Positions 10,909-20,944 of a stretch of DNA of 36,777 bases are shown here, in pieces. The stretch covers positions 2,437,234 through 2,474,010 of the forward strand of contig CP070775.1 of the NCBI GenBank assembly GCA_020346185.1. The letters are read 5' to 3'. The first letter of the stretch is position 1. Each line of letters begins with the position of its first letter. A program made the translations under genes and the position numbers. The notes beneath the pieces were generated by a model. It searched no databases. It saw only the letters and a list, made by a program, of their open reading frames with translations, and was not told the DNA's origin. Source of the DNA: Betaproteobacteria bacterium. GTDB lineage: Bacteria > Pseudomonadota > Gammaproteobacteria > Burkholderiales > Eutrophovitaceae.

Positions 10909-12063
10909 CTATTTTCTCTTTTCAATCGCTTGCCACTTGAGGTTTTCCGGACCGGTGTAGTTGGCACTCGGACGAATGATCTTGCCGTCCTGCCGCTGTT
11001 CGATCACATGCGCCGCCCAGCCCGAGGTGCGTGAAATGACGAAGATGGGTGTGAACATCGCGGTCGGTATACCCATTTGGCTATAGCTGACCGCGGAGAA
11101 CCAGTCGAGGTTCGGAAACATTCTCTTTTGCTCCCACATCACCGCTTCGATTCGCTCGGCGATGTCGAACAGGTTCATGTTGCCGGTGTCAGCGCAAAGC
11201 CGCCGCGATACTTCCTTGATGACTTCGTTGCGCGGATCGGCGATGGTGTAGACGGGATGGCCAAAGCCGATGACGATTTCCTTGTTGGCGACACGTTCCT
11301 TGATGTCCTTCTCGGCGTCATCCGGCGTGTGATAGCGCTGCTGGATATCGTAGGCAACTTCGTTGGCGCCGCCATGCTTCGGCCCACGCAGCGCGCCGAT
11401 GGCGCCGGTGATTGACGAGTACATGTCGGAGGCGGTGCCAGCGATCACGCGGCCGGTAAAGGTCGACGCGTTGAATTCGTGCTCGGCATAGAGAATTAGG
11501 GAAGTGTGCATGGCACGCTCCCACAGTTCCGAAGGTTCTTCACCGTGCAGCATGTGCAGGAAATGTCCGCCGATGGAGTCGTCATCGGTTTCGGTTTCGA
11601 TGCGTCGGCCATTGTGGCTCCAGTGGTACCAGTAAAGCAGCATCGAACCGAGCGAGGCGATCAAGCGATCGGCGATATTGCGCGCACCCTGTACGTTGTG
11701 ATCGTCCTTCTCTGGCAGCACGGTCCCAAGCGCCGAGCAGCCGGTGCGCAACACGTCCATAGGGTGTGCCGATGCCGGCACCCATTCGAGTACCGCCTTG
11801 ACGTTGGTGGGAAGGCCGCGCAGCGCCTTGAGCTTGCGTTTGTAGTTGAGCAACTCGGCACGCGTCGGCAGCTTTCCGTGGATCAGAAGATAGGCAATCT
11901 CTTCGAATTCGGCGTCCTCGGCGAAATCGAGAATGTCGTAACCGCGATAATGCAGATCGTTGCCGGTACGGCCCACTGTGCACAATGCGGTGTTGCCAGC
12001 CGGCACACCCGACAGCGCGACCGACTTCTTCGGTTTCGGTTTTACTTCGGCGGCAGTCGTCAT
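10909..12063 (-). CDS. prpC: 2-methylcitrate synthase
   Basis: Condenses propionyl-CoA with oxaloacetate to 2-methylcitrate, the entry step of the methylcitrate cycle. From the ATG at 12063 the protein has 384 residues, the length of short citrate synthase/PrpC proteins, clearly shorter than GltA at 19597. Catalytic motifs are [19 protein letters not shown] (active-site His) and [13 protein letters not shown], where the P and the shorter spacing are typical of PrpC. The start overlaps the prpB stop as ATGA, with AAGGAAA upstream inside prpB, so the two are coupled. Confidence 0.95.
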   Translation of the reverse strand: MTTAAEVKPKPKKSVALSGVPAGNTALCTVGRTGNDLHYRGYDILDFAEDAEFEEIAYLLIHGKLPTRAELLNYKRKLKALRGLPTNVKAVLEWVPASAHPMDVLRTGCSALGTVLPEKDDHNVQGARNIADRLIASLGSMLLYWYHWSHNGRRIETETDDDSIGGHFLHMLHGEEPSELWERAMHTSLILYAEHEFNASTFTGRVIAGTASDMYSSITGAIGALRGPKHGGANEVAYDIQQRYHTPDDAEKDIKERVANKEIVIGFGHPVYTIADPRNEVIKEVSRRLCADTGNMNLFDIAERIEAVMWEQKRMFPNLDWFSAVSYSQMGIPTAMFTPIFVISRTSGWAAHVIEQRQDGKIIRPSANYTGPENLKWQAIEKRK

Positions 12064-12950
12064 GATTGCTTTTCCTTTGCGAAGAGTTCGTCGAGCTTGC
12101 ACTCGAAGTTGTGATAATCCAGGTGCTCGTAAAGCTCTGCGCGCGTCTCCATCGTGCCAACGACATTTTTCTGGGTGCCTTCCTTGCGCACGGTTTGATA
12201 GACGTTTAACGCCGCTTTGTTCATGGCGCGGAACGCGGAGAGCGGATACAGCACTAGCGAAACATTCACCGAACGCAGTTCCTCAACGGTAAACAACGGC
12301 GTATGGCCGAATTCGGTAATGTTCGCGAGGATCGGTACTTTAACCGCATCGGCGAACTTCTCGTACATCGACAACTCGGTCATCGCTTCCGGGAAAATCA
12401 TGTCGGCGCCTGCTTCAACGCAAGCGACGGCACGTTCGATGGCGGCGTCCAGTCCCTCGACAGCAAGGGCGTCAGTGCGCGCCATGATGACGAAGCCGGG
12501 ATCGACGCGCGCGTCTGCGGCTGCCTTGATGCGATCGACCATTTCTTCTTGCGGAACGATTTCCTTGCCTGGGCGGTGACCACAGCGCTTGCTCTGCACT
12601 TGATCCTCGATGTGCATGGCACCGGCGCCGAATTTGATCAGAGACTTGACGGTGCGCGCGATGTTAAAGGCGCCGCCAAACCCGGTGTCGACATCGACCA
12701 GCAATGGCAGCGAGCACCCGTCGGTGATGCGCCGCACGTCAGTCAGCACGTCATCGAGCGTCGAGATGCCGAGGTCAGGCACGCCAAGGGAGCCGGCGGC
12801 GACACCTCCGCCAGAGAGGTAGATCGCCTTGTAACCGGTCTGCTCGGCAAGGCGCGCGTGATAGGCATTGATGGCGCCAATCACCTGCAGCGGTTGCTCA
12901 GCGGCGACTGCGTCACGGAATTTCTGACCTTGGGATGGAATAGGTGTCAT
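12060..12950 (-). CDS. prpB: 2-methylisocitrate lyase
   Basis: Cleaves 2-methylisocitrate to pyruvate and succinate, the last step of the methylcitrate cycle. It belongs to the isocitrate lyase/PEP mutase superfamily. The 296 residues match PrpB. The signature [10 protein letters not shown] (121-130) carries the catalytic cysteine C123; metal ligands lie in VDVDTGFG (85-92) and HIEDQ (113-117). It is the first prp gene of the leftward arm, 37 bp after the CitE-like gene. The ribosome binding site is modest (GAGGA about eleven bases upstream). Confidence 0.95.
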   Translation of the reverse strand: MTPIPSQGQKFRDAVAAEQPLQVIGAINAYHARLAEQTGYKAIYLSGGGVAAGSLGVPDLGISTLDDVLTDVRRITDGCSLPLLVDVDTGFGGAFNIARTVKSLIKFGAGAMHIEDQVQSKRCGHRPGKEIVPQEEMVDRIKAAADARVDPGFVIMARTDALAVEGLDAAIERAVACVEAGADMIFPEAMTELSMYEKFADAVKVPILANITEFGHTPLFTVEELRSVNVSLVLYPLSAFRAMNKAALNVYQTVRKEGTQKNVVGTMETRAELYEHLDYHNFECKLDELFAKEKQS

Positions 12951-12987
12951 ATGGTGGGGGTCCTCGAGTGTCTGGATCGGCCGTGAC

Positions 12988-14010
12988 TCAAAGATTCATG
13001 GCCGAGGATTTGCCCTGCGTCGGAAAATCTCTGGGAAAGAAACTCTCTTCGGCAACGCGTGGCAGTTCGGCGCCGGTCGCGCGGGCGCGCTTCAGAAGGT
13101 CCCAGAAGTAGCGATAACTGGCGCGGTCATGCATGTCACCGTCATGTGATATCGGCCCCCATTTGGCTGCTTGCGCCGCGAGCAAGATATTGGCAGCGCG
13201 CGCTATGTCCTCCGCACGCGGCTGCATTGCTTCGACGATTGGTTTGATCTGTGACGGGTGAATACTGTACATGCGCAGGTAGCCGAATTCGGAGCGCGCA
13301 ATGCGTGCATCCGCCCCGGCCGCTGCCGGATCTCTGAAGTTTAGACACGGGTTGTGCGTCGGTACCAGACCGTGGGCCAGCGCGGCTGCAGCGACTTCGA
13401 CTTTGGCTCGCACGATCAGGCGGTGCTGGAACTGCCCGGGGGACCGCATCGCCGTTTCCGGAATCGCACCTTGGTGATCGCTGACGAAATCGAGCAGGCC
13501 GAATACCAGGCCCTTCAGGCCGGGAATGGCCGCAATGCGGAACACCTCAGCGAGCGCGCTCTGCGTCTCAAGCAATATATGTATAGCCGGCGTGGCGATG
13601 CCGGCGCCATTGGAGCAAGTGTGGATATAGTCGACGGCCTTTGCCGCTTGATCGTAGGAAAGCGGTTTCGGGATCGTCAGGTAGCGAACATTTTCGCCGC
13701 TTTCGCCAATCAGAATGTCGACGTCTTGCTTCCAGGCCGCGTGAGACGGGTCGTGGATACGCACGCCGGAGCGCCTGGATGTGTTGTCAGGGTCGGTCAA
13801 CAGCCGGGCAACCATCTGTGCGTGCTCGCGCTCCTCGCCGGTGGGCGCACCGTCTTCACAGTCGCAGGTGATGTCGAAGACGGCGCCATATTCAGCCTGC
13901 AGCGCAAACGCCTTGCGGATGAATTTCTCGTTACCGGCGATATGTTCGCAAGCCGGCAGGGCGGGCAATGGCCTTTTCGCCGAAAACAGAACCGTGTCCG
14001 GGTGTTGCAT
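12988..14010 (-). CDS. CitE-like CoA-ester lyase (HpcH/HpaI aldolase family)
   Basis: A 340-residue TIM-barrel protein of the citrate-lyase-beta/malyl-CoA lyase group, which cleave or form malyl-CoA, methylmalyl-CoA or citramalyl-CoA with Mg. Visible motifs are CDCEDGAP (about 49-56), YLTIPKP, the Mg-ligand glutamate in ILLETQSAL and aspartate in [10 protein letters not shown], and YSIHPSQI. Citrate lyase subunits CitD and CitF are not adjacent, so it is not part of citrate lyase. It starts with a good site (GGAGG eight bases before ATG) and sits between mdh and prpB. The substrate cannot be told from sequence; a malyl- or citramalyl-CoA lyase or thioesterase is most likely. Confidence 0.85.
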   Translation of the reverse strand: MQHPDTVLFSAKRPLPALPACEHIAGNEKFIRKAFALQAEYGAVFDITCDCEDGAPTGEEREHAQMVARLLTDPDNTSRRSGVRIHDPSHAAWKQDVDILIGESGENVRYLTIPKPLSYDQAAKAVDYIHTCSNGAGIATPAIHILLETQSALAEVFRIAAIPGLKGLVFGLLDFVSDHQGAIPETAMRSPGQFQHRLIVRAKVEVAAAALAHGLVPTHNPCLNFRDPAAAGADARIARSEFGYLRMYSIHPSQIKPIVEAMQPRAEDIARAANILLAAQAAKWGPISHDGDMHDRASYRYFWDLLKRARATGAELPRVAEESFFPRDFPTQGKSSAMNL

Positions 14011-14052
14011 TGGCGAAGCCTCCAGTTAGTCCGGTATACCCGCAGACATGGG

Positions 14053-15033
14053 TCAGCCAAACAGGTGCTTGATCGCGTCGCGCTCTTCTTCCAGTTCCTT
14101 AAGCGTTGCGTTCATTCTTTGACGGCTGAACGCGTCGATTTCGAGGCCCTCGATTAACTGGTACTCGCCGCCAGCGCAAGTGACCGGGAAACCGTAAATG
14201 ATGCCCTCCGGTATGTCGTAGGCACCGTCGGACGGGACACCCATCGTGGTCCACTTCCCGTCGGTGCCGAGAACCCAGTCATGCATATGGTCAATGGCGG
14301 CATTGGCGGCCGAAGCCGCCGAGGATAATCCGCGCGCCTCAATAATCGCCGCACCGCGCTTGCCGACGGTGGGGATGAAGGTATCGCGGTACCAGGCTTC
14401 ATCGTTGAGCGCGTTTGCTGCCGGCTTGCCAGCGATGGTGGCGAAACGGTAATCCGGATACATGGTTGGCGAATGGTTGCCCCACACAACAAGCTTCTCA
14501 ATCGATTCGACCGGTTGGCCGGATTTGCTGGCAAGCTGGGACAGTGCGCGGTTGTGGTCGAGACGCAGCATGGCAGTGAAGTTTTCCCTCGGCAGGTCCG
14601 GCGCACTTTTCATCGCGATGTAGGCGTTAGTATTTGCCGGGTTTCCCACTACCAGTACCTTGACCGAGCGGCTGGCCACTTCGTTGAGCGCCTTGCCCTG
14701 TACCGTGAAGATGGCGCCGTTTGCCTCAAGCAGGTCCTTGCGCTCCATGCCCTTGCTGCGCGGCCGTGCGCCGACCAATAGGGCGATGTCGGCGTCTTTG
14801 AACGCGACCTTGGGATCATCTGATTGGATTACATCGGCGAGCAGGGGAAAGGCGCAATCATCGAGTTCCATCACGACGCCCTTGAGGGCGTTCAGTGCCG
14901 GGGTGATCTCGAGCAACTGCAGTATTACCGGTTGATCGTGGCCGAGCATTTCACCGGATGCAACGCGAAATAGCAGGCTGTAACCAATCTGGCCGGCGGC
15001 ACCGGTGACTGCAACGCGGACGGGGGATTTCAT
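14053..15033 (-). CDS. mdh: Malate dehydrogenase
   Basis: Cytoplasmic NAD-dependent enzyme that oxidises malate to oxaloacetate. The 326 residues and the N-terminus ([21 protein letters not shown]) are of the class related to eukaryotic cytosolic MDH that is usual in betaproteobacteria, not the 312-residue enteric type. R92 and R98 lie in the substrate loop ([15 protein letters not shown]). The catalytic pair is D159 (LDHNRA) and H187 (VWGNHSPTM). It is the first gene of the leftward arm, divergent from gntR, with a convincing promoter at 15151-15179. Confidence 0.96.
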   Translation of the reverse strand: MKSPVRVAVTGAAGQIGYSLLFRVASGEMLGHDQPVILQLLEITPALNALKGVVMELDDCAFPLLADVIQSDDPKVAFKDADIALLVGARPRSKGMERKDLLEANGAIFTVQGKALNEVASRSVKVLVVGNPANTNAYIAMKSAPDLPRENFTAMLRLDHNRALSQLASKSGQPVESIEKLVVWGNHSPTMYPDYRFATIAGKPAANALNDEAWYRDTFIPTVGKRGAAIIEARGLSSAASAANAAIDHMHDWVLGTDGKWTTMGVPSDGAYDIPEGIIYGFPVTCAGGEYQLIEGLEIDAFSRQRMNATLKELEEERDAIKHLFG

Positions 15034-15150
15034 GGCAGCTCGCTCCCTTCGAAAGTGATTAAGAGGTACTGTGCGTCGGCGCTGGACCGCCGCTGCTTGA
15101 TGCCTGATATGTTTTCGCGACTAAAACGAAGGACCGCAGATCCGTCGCGA

Positions 15151-15179
15151 ATGTTAAAGAAGGGCAGTTTCCGTGTCAA
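15151..15179 (-). promoter_or_regulatory. Sigma70-type promoter for mdh and the leftward arm
   Basis: On the minus strand TTGACA (15179-15174) is followed by a 17-base spacer and TAACAT (15156-15151). The -35 is a perfect match and the -10 matches four of six. Transcription would start near 15144, giving a leader of about 110 bases before the mdh ATG at 15033. The palindrome at 15184-15195 begins five bases upstream of the -35. Confidence 0.65.
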
Positions 15180-15183
15180 TAAT

Positions 15184-15205
15184 TCTTATATAAGACATAA
15201 GACAT
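15184..15205. promoter_or_regulatory. Probable GntR operator between mdh and gntR
   Basis: TCTTATATAAGA (15184-15195) is a perfect 12-bp palindrome. It overlaps two direct copies of ATAAGACAT (15190-15198 and 15197-15205) spaced seven bases apart. It lies in the divergent region beside a GntR/HutC-type regulator gene, directly upstream of the mdh -35 box and where a gntR promoter would be expected. Autoregulation and control of both arms is inferred from this position. Confidence 0.55.
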
Positions 15206-15255
15206 ATCATACTGATGGACGTTGTCGATTTATTTCGCTTAGAATCGTGAGGGTC

Positions 15256-15993
15256 ATGAAGACACAAACCGAGAATGGGCCTGCCTACCAGCCTTTATAT
15301 CGGCAAATCAAATACTTGATTACCGAGTCACTGGTCTCCGGAGAGTGGCGTCCGGGAGAGTCGATTCCCAGTGAAGTCGAGCTGGCAAATCGCTACAGCG
15401 TCAGCCAAGGAACCGTGCGCAAAGCCGTCACGGAACTCGCCGATCAGAAACTGCTGGTCCGCCACCAGGGCAAAGGCACGTTTGTCGCGTCTCATTCGGA
15501 GGAACGGACCAAGTTCCCGTTTCTGCGAATCCGCCCAGATCGTGGCGACGTAGAATCGCTTTCCGCGTCTTTGTTGGACGTATGGCGCATCAAACTCGAC
15601 AAGGAATCCGCTGCCGCGCTGGGCCTCACCGAGGGCGCGAGCGGCTGGCTGATCCGGCGCCTATTGTCCCCCGCCGGCGAAGCGGCCGCGTATGAAGAGA
15701 TTCGCTTGCCGGTGTCGCAGTTCGAAGCTATCTCTGAGTCTATTATCGAGAAGCACGATTGCATGCTTTACAGCATGTACGAGGCTGCATTCGGCGTTCG
15801 CATTCTATTTGTCGAGGAACGCCTCAAGGCGCAGCAGGCCGAAGGCGAGGTCGCTTCCAAGCTCAGTGTCAGCGCAGGATTTCCGTTGCTGGTTATCGAC
15901 CGGGTGTCTTACACCTACGGCGAGCGACCCGTCGAGTTGCGGCGCAGCTATTGCAACACAGCCGAGCATCACTATCGAAATCGGATTCTGTGA
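15256..15993 (+). CDS. GntR-family transcriptional regulator (HutC subfamily)
   Basis: A 245-residue DNA-binding regulator. The N-terminal winged helix-turn-helix spans about residues 10-78, with PSEVELANRYSVSQGTVRKA as the recognition region and the wing RHQGKGTFVA. The rest is a UTRA ligand-binding domain ending in VELRRSYC. The ATG at 15256 follows GTGAGGG closely; the frame is open further upstream, but that part overlaps the promoter region. It is the first gene of the rightward arm, 47 bp before sdhC, and divergent from mdh. The likely job is control of the TCA genes in both directions. The effector is unknown; a TCA or propionate-related acid or CoA ester is a guess. Confidence 0.9.
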   Translation: MKTQTENGPAYQPLYRQIKYLITESLVSGEWRPGESIPSEVELANRYSVSQGTVRKAVTELADQKLLVRHQGKGTFVASHSEERTKFPFLRIRPDRGDVESLSASLLDVWRIKLDKESAAALGLTEGASGWLIRRLLSPAGEAAAYEEIRLPVSQFEAISESIIEKHDCMLYSMYEAAFGVRILFVEERLKAQQAEGEVASKLSVSAGFPLLVIDRVSYTYGERPVELRRSYCNTAEHHYRNRIL

Positions 15994-16040
15994 AGCAGCA
16001 TGGAATCTGGCTCAACAATAAGGACTACCTTCAAGTGGCA

Positions 16041-16412
16041 ATGAGCAGCCGTCCCAAGCACCTGAATCTTTACCAGATTCGTCTTCCGCTTCCTGGTTTT
16101 GTGTCGATCCTCCACCGTATCAGCGGTTTTGGAATGTTCGCCTTTGCGTGGGCCATTCTTTGGCTACTGCAGATTTCACTGCAGTCACCAGAGAGCTACG
16201 AGCAAGCTCGGACATTCGTGCATAGTTGGATAGGCAAGCTTTTCCTGATCGGTATGAGCTGGGCGTTTTTGCATCACTTTTTTGCCGGACTACGGTTCTT
16301 GCTGCTCGATACGCATGTCGGCGTTGATCTGCAGGGCGCGCGCCGCACTAGTTGGGTGGTGCTGGCCCTGAGCATTGTCGGGACAATGATGGTAGGGACC
16401 AGCATATGGTAG
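16041..16412 (+). CDS. sdhC: Succinate dehydrogenase cytochrome b556 subunit
   Basis: A 123-residue membrane anchor of succinate dehydrogenase (complex II) that helps bind haem b and ubiquinone. MSSRPKHLNLYQIRLPLPG and SILHRISG at the N-terminus are typical. Three transmembrane helices lie at about 28-50, 67-88 and 100-121. The haem-ligand histidine lies in LHHFFAGLR; the second histidine of the usual GIRH motif is phenylalanine here. I chose the ATG at 16041 by homology, as the frame is open further upstream and the ribosome site is weak. Its end overlaps the start of sdhD by 7 bases. Confidence 0.92.
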   Translation: MSSRPKHLNLYQIRLPLPGFVSILHRISGFGMFAFAWAILWLLQISLQSPESYEQARTFVHSWIGKLFLIGMSWAFLHHFFAGLRFLLLDTHVGVDLQGARRTSWVVLALSIVGTMMVGTSIW

Positions 16413-16753
16413 CGAGGATCATTACCGGCGCTCACTACGGCCTGAAGGATTGGCTCGTCCAACGCATTACCGCACTGGTCATGGCCGTCTATGTGTTGCT
16501 GTTTGCAGGGACGGTGTTGGTGTGTTCACCGGCCAGCTTTGTTGAATGGCAGGCATTGTTCGCACCTCAGTGGATGCGGCTGGCGAGTCTGCTATTTTTT
16601 CTGAGCCTGTTCTGGCATGCATGGATCGGCATGCGTGACATTCTGATGGACTACATCAAGCCGACAGCGTTGCGGCTCGGCTTGCAGGTTGTGGTGATCT
16701 TGCTGTTGGTGGCCTATGCGGCGTGGGCGATTCAAATACTCTGGAGCAACTGA
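16406..16753 (+). CDS. sdhD: Succinate dehydrogenase hydrophobic anchor subunit
   Basis: A 115-residue second membrane anchor of complex II. It begins MVARIITGAHYGLKDWLVQR, a normal SdhD start. Three transmembrane helices lie at about 19-41, 54-74 and 87-112. The haem-ligand histidine is in WHAWIGMRD, followed by DYIKP. It overlaps sdhC by 7 bases and its TGA directly abuts the ATG of sdhA, so all three are translationally coupled. Confidence 0.93.
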   Translation: MVARIITGAHYGLKDWLVQRITALVMAVYVLLFAGTVLVCSPASFVEWQALFAPQWMRLASLLFFLSLFWHAWIGMRDILMDYIKPTALRLGLQVVVILLLVAYAAWAIQILWSN

Positions 16754-18520
16754 ATGGCGTTACCGGTGAGAAAGTTTGATGCGGTGATCGTCGGCGCGGG
16801 CGGGGCAGGAATGCGAGCGTCCCTGCAGCTTGCCGAAGCCGGTTTCCGAGTGGCGGTACTGTCAAAAGTGTTCCCGACACGCTCCCACACGGTTGCTGCC
16901 CAGGGCGGCATTGGCGCCGCGCTGGGCAACATGGGCGAGGATAGCTGGCACTGGCATATGTATGACACCGTCAAAGGCTCGGACTGGCTAGGCGATCAGG
17001 ACACGATCGAGTTCATGTGCCGCGAGGCGCCCCGAAGTGTGATCGAGCTCGAGCATTTCGGCATGCCATTCGACCGCAATGCCGACGGCACCGTATACCA
17101 GCGGCCGTTTGGTGGGCACATGCAGAACTTTGGAGCTGGGCCCGCGGTGCAGCGTTCGTGCTCCGCTGCTGACCGCACCGGGCATGCCATGTTGCACACG
17201 CTCTATCAGCGCAACGTGCGCGCAAACACCCATTTTTTCGTCGAGTGGATGGCGCTGGATCTCATCCGAGACCCATCGGGACAGGTGGTTGGCGTCACCG
17301 CGATGGAGATGGAAACCGGCGAGGTGTACACGTTTCACGCGCGTGCCGTGCTGTTCGCGACGGGCGGGGCTGGTCGAGTCTTTGCCTCCAGCACCAACGC
17401 GTATATTAATACGGGTGACGGACTGGGTATGGCAGCCCGGGCGGGCATCCCGCTGGAGGATATGGAGTTCTGGCAGTTCCACCCGACAGGCGTTGCCGGT
17501 GCCGGCGTGCTGATCACGGAAGGGGTGCGCGGCGAGGGTGGCTATCTGTTGAACAAGGACGGCGAGCGTTTCATGGAACGCTACGCGCCCAATGCCAAGG
17601 ACCTGGCGTCGCGTGACGTAGTGTCGCGTGCGATGGCCACCGAAATCAAGGAAGGGCGCGGCTGCGGGGACTCAGCCGACTACGTGCTATTGAAACTTGA
17701 TCATCTCGGTGAAGAGTTGATCGAGAGCAAACTGCCAGGCATTCGCGAGATTGCCCGCAAGTTCGCCAACGTCGACCCGGTGCGCGACCCGATTCCGGTG
17801 GTTCCGACTTGTCACTATATGATGGGTGGCATTCCGACCAACTACCGTGGCGAAGTGGTCGCAACCGCTGGCGGCGGGCGCGAGGCAGTGGTGCCTGGTT
17901 TCTACGCCGCCGGCGAGTGCGCCTGTGCTTCGGTGCACGGCGCGAACCGGCTGGGTACCAATTCGCTGACCGACTTGCTGGTGTTCGGCAAGGCTTCGGG
18001 CGACACGACGATCCGCTTCTTGAAAGAGAACCCGACGTTCAAGGAGCTTCCCGGCGACGCCGCCGACGTGACGATGGAAAGGCTATCACGCCTCGACGCG
18101 CGCGATTCAGGCGAGAGCGTTTACGATGTCGGCAATGAACTGCGCCAAGTGATGCAAATGCATTGCGGGGTTTTCCGCTTCCCCGACCTGCTCGAGCAAG
18201 GGGTGCGCAGGATCAAGGAAGTCGAGGAACGCGTAGCACGTATTGCCATTGGCGACAAAAGCAAGGTTTTCAACACCGCTCGGGTCGAGGCACTCGAGGT
18301 CGAGAACCTTATCGAAGTAGCCGTGGCCTCACTGGTTTCCGCGCATGCGCGCAAGGAGAGCAGGGGGGCACATGATCGTTCCGACTTTCCGGAGCGCGAC
18401 GATGAGAACTGGATCAAACATTCCCTTTGGCTCAAGGAGGGCAGTCGGCTCGAATACAAGGCAGTTCACATGACGCCGCTTAGTGCCAAGACAATCGAAC
18501 CAAAAGTACGAACCTATTAA
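16754..18520 (+). CDS. sdhA: Succinate dehydrogenase flavoprotein subunit
   Basis: The catalytic subunit of complex II, which oxidises succinate to fumarate with covalently bound FAD on the cytoplasmic face of the membrane. It has 588 residues. The dinucleotide motif [12 protein letters not shown] is at residues 10-21; the covalent FAD histidine lies in [21 protein letters not shown] and the C-terminal [12 protein letters not shown] are standard. It starts directly on the sdhD stop codon. Confidence 0.97.
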   Translation: MALPVRKFDAVIVGAGGAGMRASLQLAEAGFRVAVLSKVFPTRSHTVAAQGGIGAALGNMGEDSWHWHMYDTVKGSDWLGDQDTIEFMCREAPRSVIELEHFGMPFDRNADGTVYQRPFGGHMQNFGAGPAVQRSCSAADRTGHAMLHTLYQRNVRANTHFFVEWMALDLIRDPSGQVVGVTAMEMETGEVYTFHARAVLFATGGAGRVFASSTNAYINTGDGLGMAARAGIPLEDMEFWQFHPTGVAGAGVLITEGVRGEGGYLLNKDGERFMERYAPNAKDLASRDVVSRAMATEIKEGRGCGDSADYVLLKLDHLGEELIESKLPGIREIARKFANVDPVRDPIPVVPTCHYMMGGIPTNYRGEVVATAGGGREAVVPGFYAAGECACASVHGANRLGTNSLTDLLVFGKASGDTTIRFLKENPTFKELPGDAADVTMERLSRLDARDSGESVYDVGNELRQVMQMHCGVFRFPDLLEQGVRRIKEVEERVARIAIGDKSKVFNTARVEALEVENLIEVAVASLVSAHARKESRGAHDRSDFPERDDENWIKHSLWLKEGSRLEYKAVHMTPLSAKTIEPKVRTY

Positions 18521-18557
18521 GCTAGCACGTCGGCAGACCTTAAGGAAGATAGCACTG

Positions 18558-19253
18558 ATGCTTTTCAGAATTTATCGTTTTGATCCGGAAAAAGATGCAA
18601 AGCCCTACATGAAAGACTATCAAATCGAGCTGCAGGCAACGGATCGTATGCTGCTCGATGCGTTGATCCGGATCAAGGCAATCGATGATTCGCTCTCATT
18701 GCGCCGCTCCTGCCGCGAAGGCGTGTGCGGTTCGGACGCCATGAACATCAATGGCAAGAACGGCCTGGCATGTGTCACCAGGCTGGCCGATCTGCAATCC
18801 CCGGTCGTGCTGCGGCCATTGCCTGGCCTGCCCGTCATTCGTGACCTGGTTGTAGACATGTCCCAATTCTTTAAGCAGTACCACTCAGTGATGCCGTACA
18901 TGGTCAACAACGACCCGCCGCCGGATACCGAGCGTCTGCAGTCGCCGCAAGACAGGTCGGAACTGGACGGCTTGTACGAGTGTATCTTGTGCGCTTGCTG
19001 CTCGACCTCATGTCCGTCGTTCTGGTGGAATCCAGACAAATTCGTCGGTCCGGCAGGCTTGCTTCAAGCGTACCGTTTTCTTGCCGACAGTCGCGATCAG
19101 GCCACAAGTCAGAGGCTCGACGATCTGGAGGATCCGTATCGTCTGTTTCGTTGCCACTCGATAATGAACTGTGTCGATGTCTGTCCGAAAGGGCTAAACC
19201 CGACCAAAGCAATCGGAAAAATCAAGGACATGCTGGTAAAGCGTATGGTCTAA
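18558..19253 (+). CDS. sdhB: Succinate dehydrogenase iron-sulfur subunit
   Basis: The electron-transfer subunit of complex II, 231 residues from the ATG at 18558, which has AAGGAAG about ten bases upstream. A longer frame from 18483 would overlap sdhA and is not needed. The [2Fe-2S] cysteines lie in RRSCREGVCGSDAM and NGLAC. The [4Fe-4S] and [3Fe-4S] cysteines lie in CILCACCSTSCPSFWWN and CHSIMNCVDVCPKGLNP. It follows sdhA by 37 bp. Confidence 0.96.
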   Translation: MLFRIYRFDPEKDAKPYMKDYQIELQATDRMLLDALIRIKAIDDSLSLRRSCREGVCGSDAMNINGKNGLACVTRLADLQSPVVLRPLPGLPVIRDLVVDMSQFFKQYHSVMPYMVNNDPPPDTERLQSPQDRSELDGLYECILCACCSTSCPSFWWNPDKFVGPAGLLQAYRFLADSRDQATSQRLDDLEDPYRLFRCHSIMNCVDVCPKGLNPTKAIGKIKDMLVKRMV

Positions 19254-19259
19254 GAGCCA

Positions 19260-19487
19260 ATGAGCGAGCGTGACCGTATTCGCTGGCGCTGCAGAAGGGG
19301 GCTACTGGAACTGGACCTGGTATTGAATGAGTTTCTCGAGAGCCGTTTCGAGCAACTGACGACGCAGCAAAAAGTCGCGCTGACGCAGCTGCTTGATCTT
19401 TCGGACAATGATTTGTGGGACTTGGTAATCGGTCGCGCTGAAATTGAGGACGCCGGGTGTGCAGAGATCGTCACAATGCTGCGCTGA
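19260..19487 (+). CDS. sdhE: FAD assembly factor SdhE
   Basis: A 75-residue cytoplasmic factor that promotes covalent attachment of FAD to SdhA. It shows the RGxxE signature (RRGLLELD, residues 12-19), followed by a small helical fold ending EIVTMLR. It starts six bases after sdhB without its own clear ribosome site, so it is probably coupled to sdhB. Position after sdhB and before gltA is the usual one in this class. Confidence 0.92.
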   Translation: MSERDRIRWRCRRGLLELDLVLNEFLESRFEQLTTQQKVALTQLLDLSDNDLWDLVIGRAEIEDAGCAEIVTMLR

Positions 19488-19596
19488 CGATGGAGTGCTA
19501 ACTGCGAACGATCGGACGTTGCGGGCCTGTTTGCTTGCCGTAGGTCGTGAGCCCCGGGCAACGGAACTGGAACCAATTCGATAAAGAAAGCACATT

Positions 19597-20898
19597 ATGG
19601 CAAATGAAGAGAACGCATCACTGTCTTTTGCAGACGGATCAACTGGGGGCGATTTCCCGGTGCTTTCGGGCACCCTCGGACCGCAGGCTGTGGACATCCG
19701 GTCGCTGCTTGGAACGACCGACAAGGTTACTTATGACCCGGGATTTCTTTCAACAGCGAGTTGTCGGTCCTCGATCACCTTTATTGATGGTGACGAAGGC
19801 GTTTTGCTCTACCGGGGCTACCCGATCGAGCAATTGGCAGAGCAGTGTGATTTTCTGGAGGTGTGTTATCTGCTGATCTACGGCGAATTACCCAACGAAG
19901 AGCAAAAGGCGAAGTTCGACAACACGGTTACGCGCCACACAATGGTGCATGACCAGATCAACAATTTCTTCCGCGGTTTCCGGCGCGATGCTCACCCAAT
20001 GGCAGTTCTCGTCGGTACAGTGGGTGCGCTGTCCGCGTTCTACCATGACTCGCTCGACCTGAACGACGAGTCGCACCGTGAGATCTCCGCGTACAGGCTG
20101 ATCGCCAAGCTTCCTACGTTAACGGCAATGGCGTACAAGTACACCATGGGGCAGCCTTTCATTTATCCGCTCAATTCGCTGTCCTATACGGCGAACTTCA
20201 TGCGCATGCTGTTCGGCGTGCCAGCCGAGGAGTACCAACTCAACGATGTGCTGGTGCGGGCACTCGACCGAATTTTCATTCTCCACGCCGACCATGAGCA
20301 GAACGCCTCAACGTCGACGGTCAGGTTGGCGGGCTCTTCTGGCGCCAACCCGTTCGCCTGCATAGCCGCGGGAATCGCCTGCCTGTGGGGGCCGGCGCAC
20401 GGGGGCGCCAACGAAGCGTGCCTCGAAATGCTCGAGGAAATCGGCGATGTCTCACGGGTCGGTGAGTACATCAAGAAAGCCAAGGATCGGAACTCCGGTT
20501 TCCGCCTAATGGGATTCGGACACCGCGTCTACAAGAACTACGATCCGCGTGCGAAGCTCATGCGTGAGACCTGCCACGAGGTGCTCGGCGAACTCGGGCT
20601 GCAGCATGATCGCTTGTTCAAGCTGGCAATGGAGCTGGAACGGATTGCACTTGAGGACGAGTATTTCGTCGAGCGCAAGTTGTACCCCAACGTGGACTTC
20701 TACTCCGGCATCGTGCAGCGCGCCATGGGCATCCCCAATAACATGTTTACGTGCATTTTTGCGTTGGCCCGAACGGTCGGCTGGCTGGCGCAGTGGAGCG
20801 AGATGATCGCAGACCCGGAGCAGAAAATCGGCCGGCCGAGACAGCTCTACACGGGAGAGGTGCAGCGCGACGTCGTGCCTATGTCGCTGCGCGATTGA
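19597..20898 (+). CDS. gltA: Citrate synthase
   Basis: Condenses acetyl-CoA and oxaloacetate to citrate. The 433 residues match the long, hexameric, NADH-regulated type of Gram-negative bacteria. Active-site regions are [25 protein letters not shown] and [14 protein letters not shown], with [11 protein letters not shown] near the C-terminus. It differs from the shorter PrpC in this window in length and in the KNYDPRA motif. It lies 109 bp after sdhE, and that gap could hold an internal promoter. The ribosome site is weak. Confidence 0.96.
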   Translation: MANEENASLSFADGSTGGDFPVLSGTLGPQAVDIRSLLGTTDKVTYDPGFLSTASCRSSITFIDGDEGVLLYRGYPIEQLAEQCDFLEVCYLLIYGELPNEEQKAKFDNTVTRHTMVHDQINNFFRGFRRDAHPMAVLVGTVGALSAFYHDSLDLNDESHREISAYRLIAKLPTLTAMAYKYTMGQPFIYPLNSLSYTANFMRMLFGVPAEEYQLNDVLVRALDRIFILHADHEQNASTSTVRLAGSSGANPFACIAAGIACLWGPAHGGANEACLEMLEEIGDVSRVGEYIKKAKDRNSGFRLMGFGHRVYKNYDPRAKLMRETCHEVLGELGLQHDRLFKLAMELERIALEDEYFVERKLYPNVDFYSGIVQRAMGIPNNMFTCIFALARTVGWLAQWSEMIADPEQKIGRPRQLYTGEVQRDVVPMSLRD

Positions 20899-20944
20899 TG
20901 GCAGTAGCGGCTGATTTGGACCAACCGGCTCGGGAGACAACGCC

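Noticed and set aside
15055-15255. Longer N-terminus for the GntR regulator
   Set aside because: The added 67 residues would cover the operator and mdh promoter and do not resemble any GntR protein; ATG at 15256 with GTGAGGG fits better.
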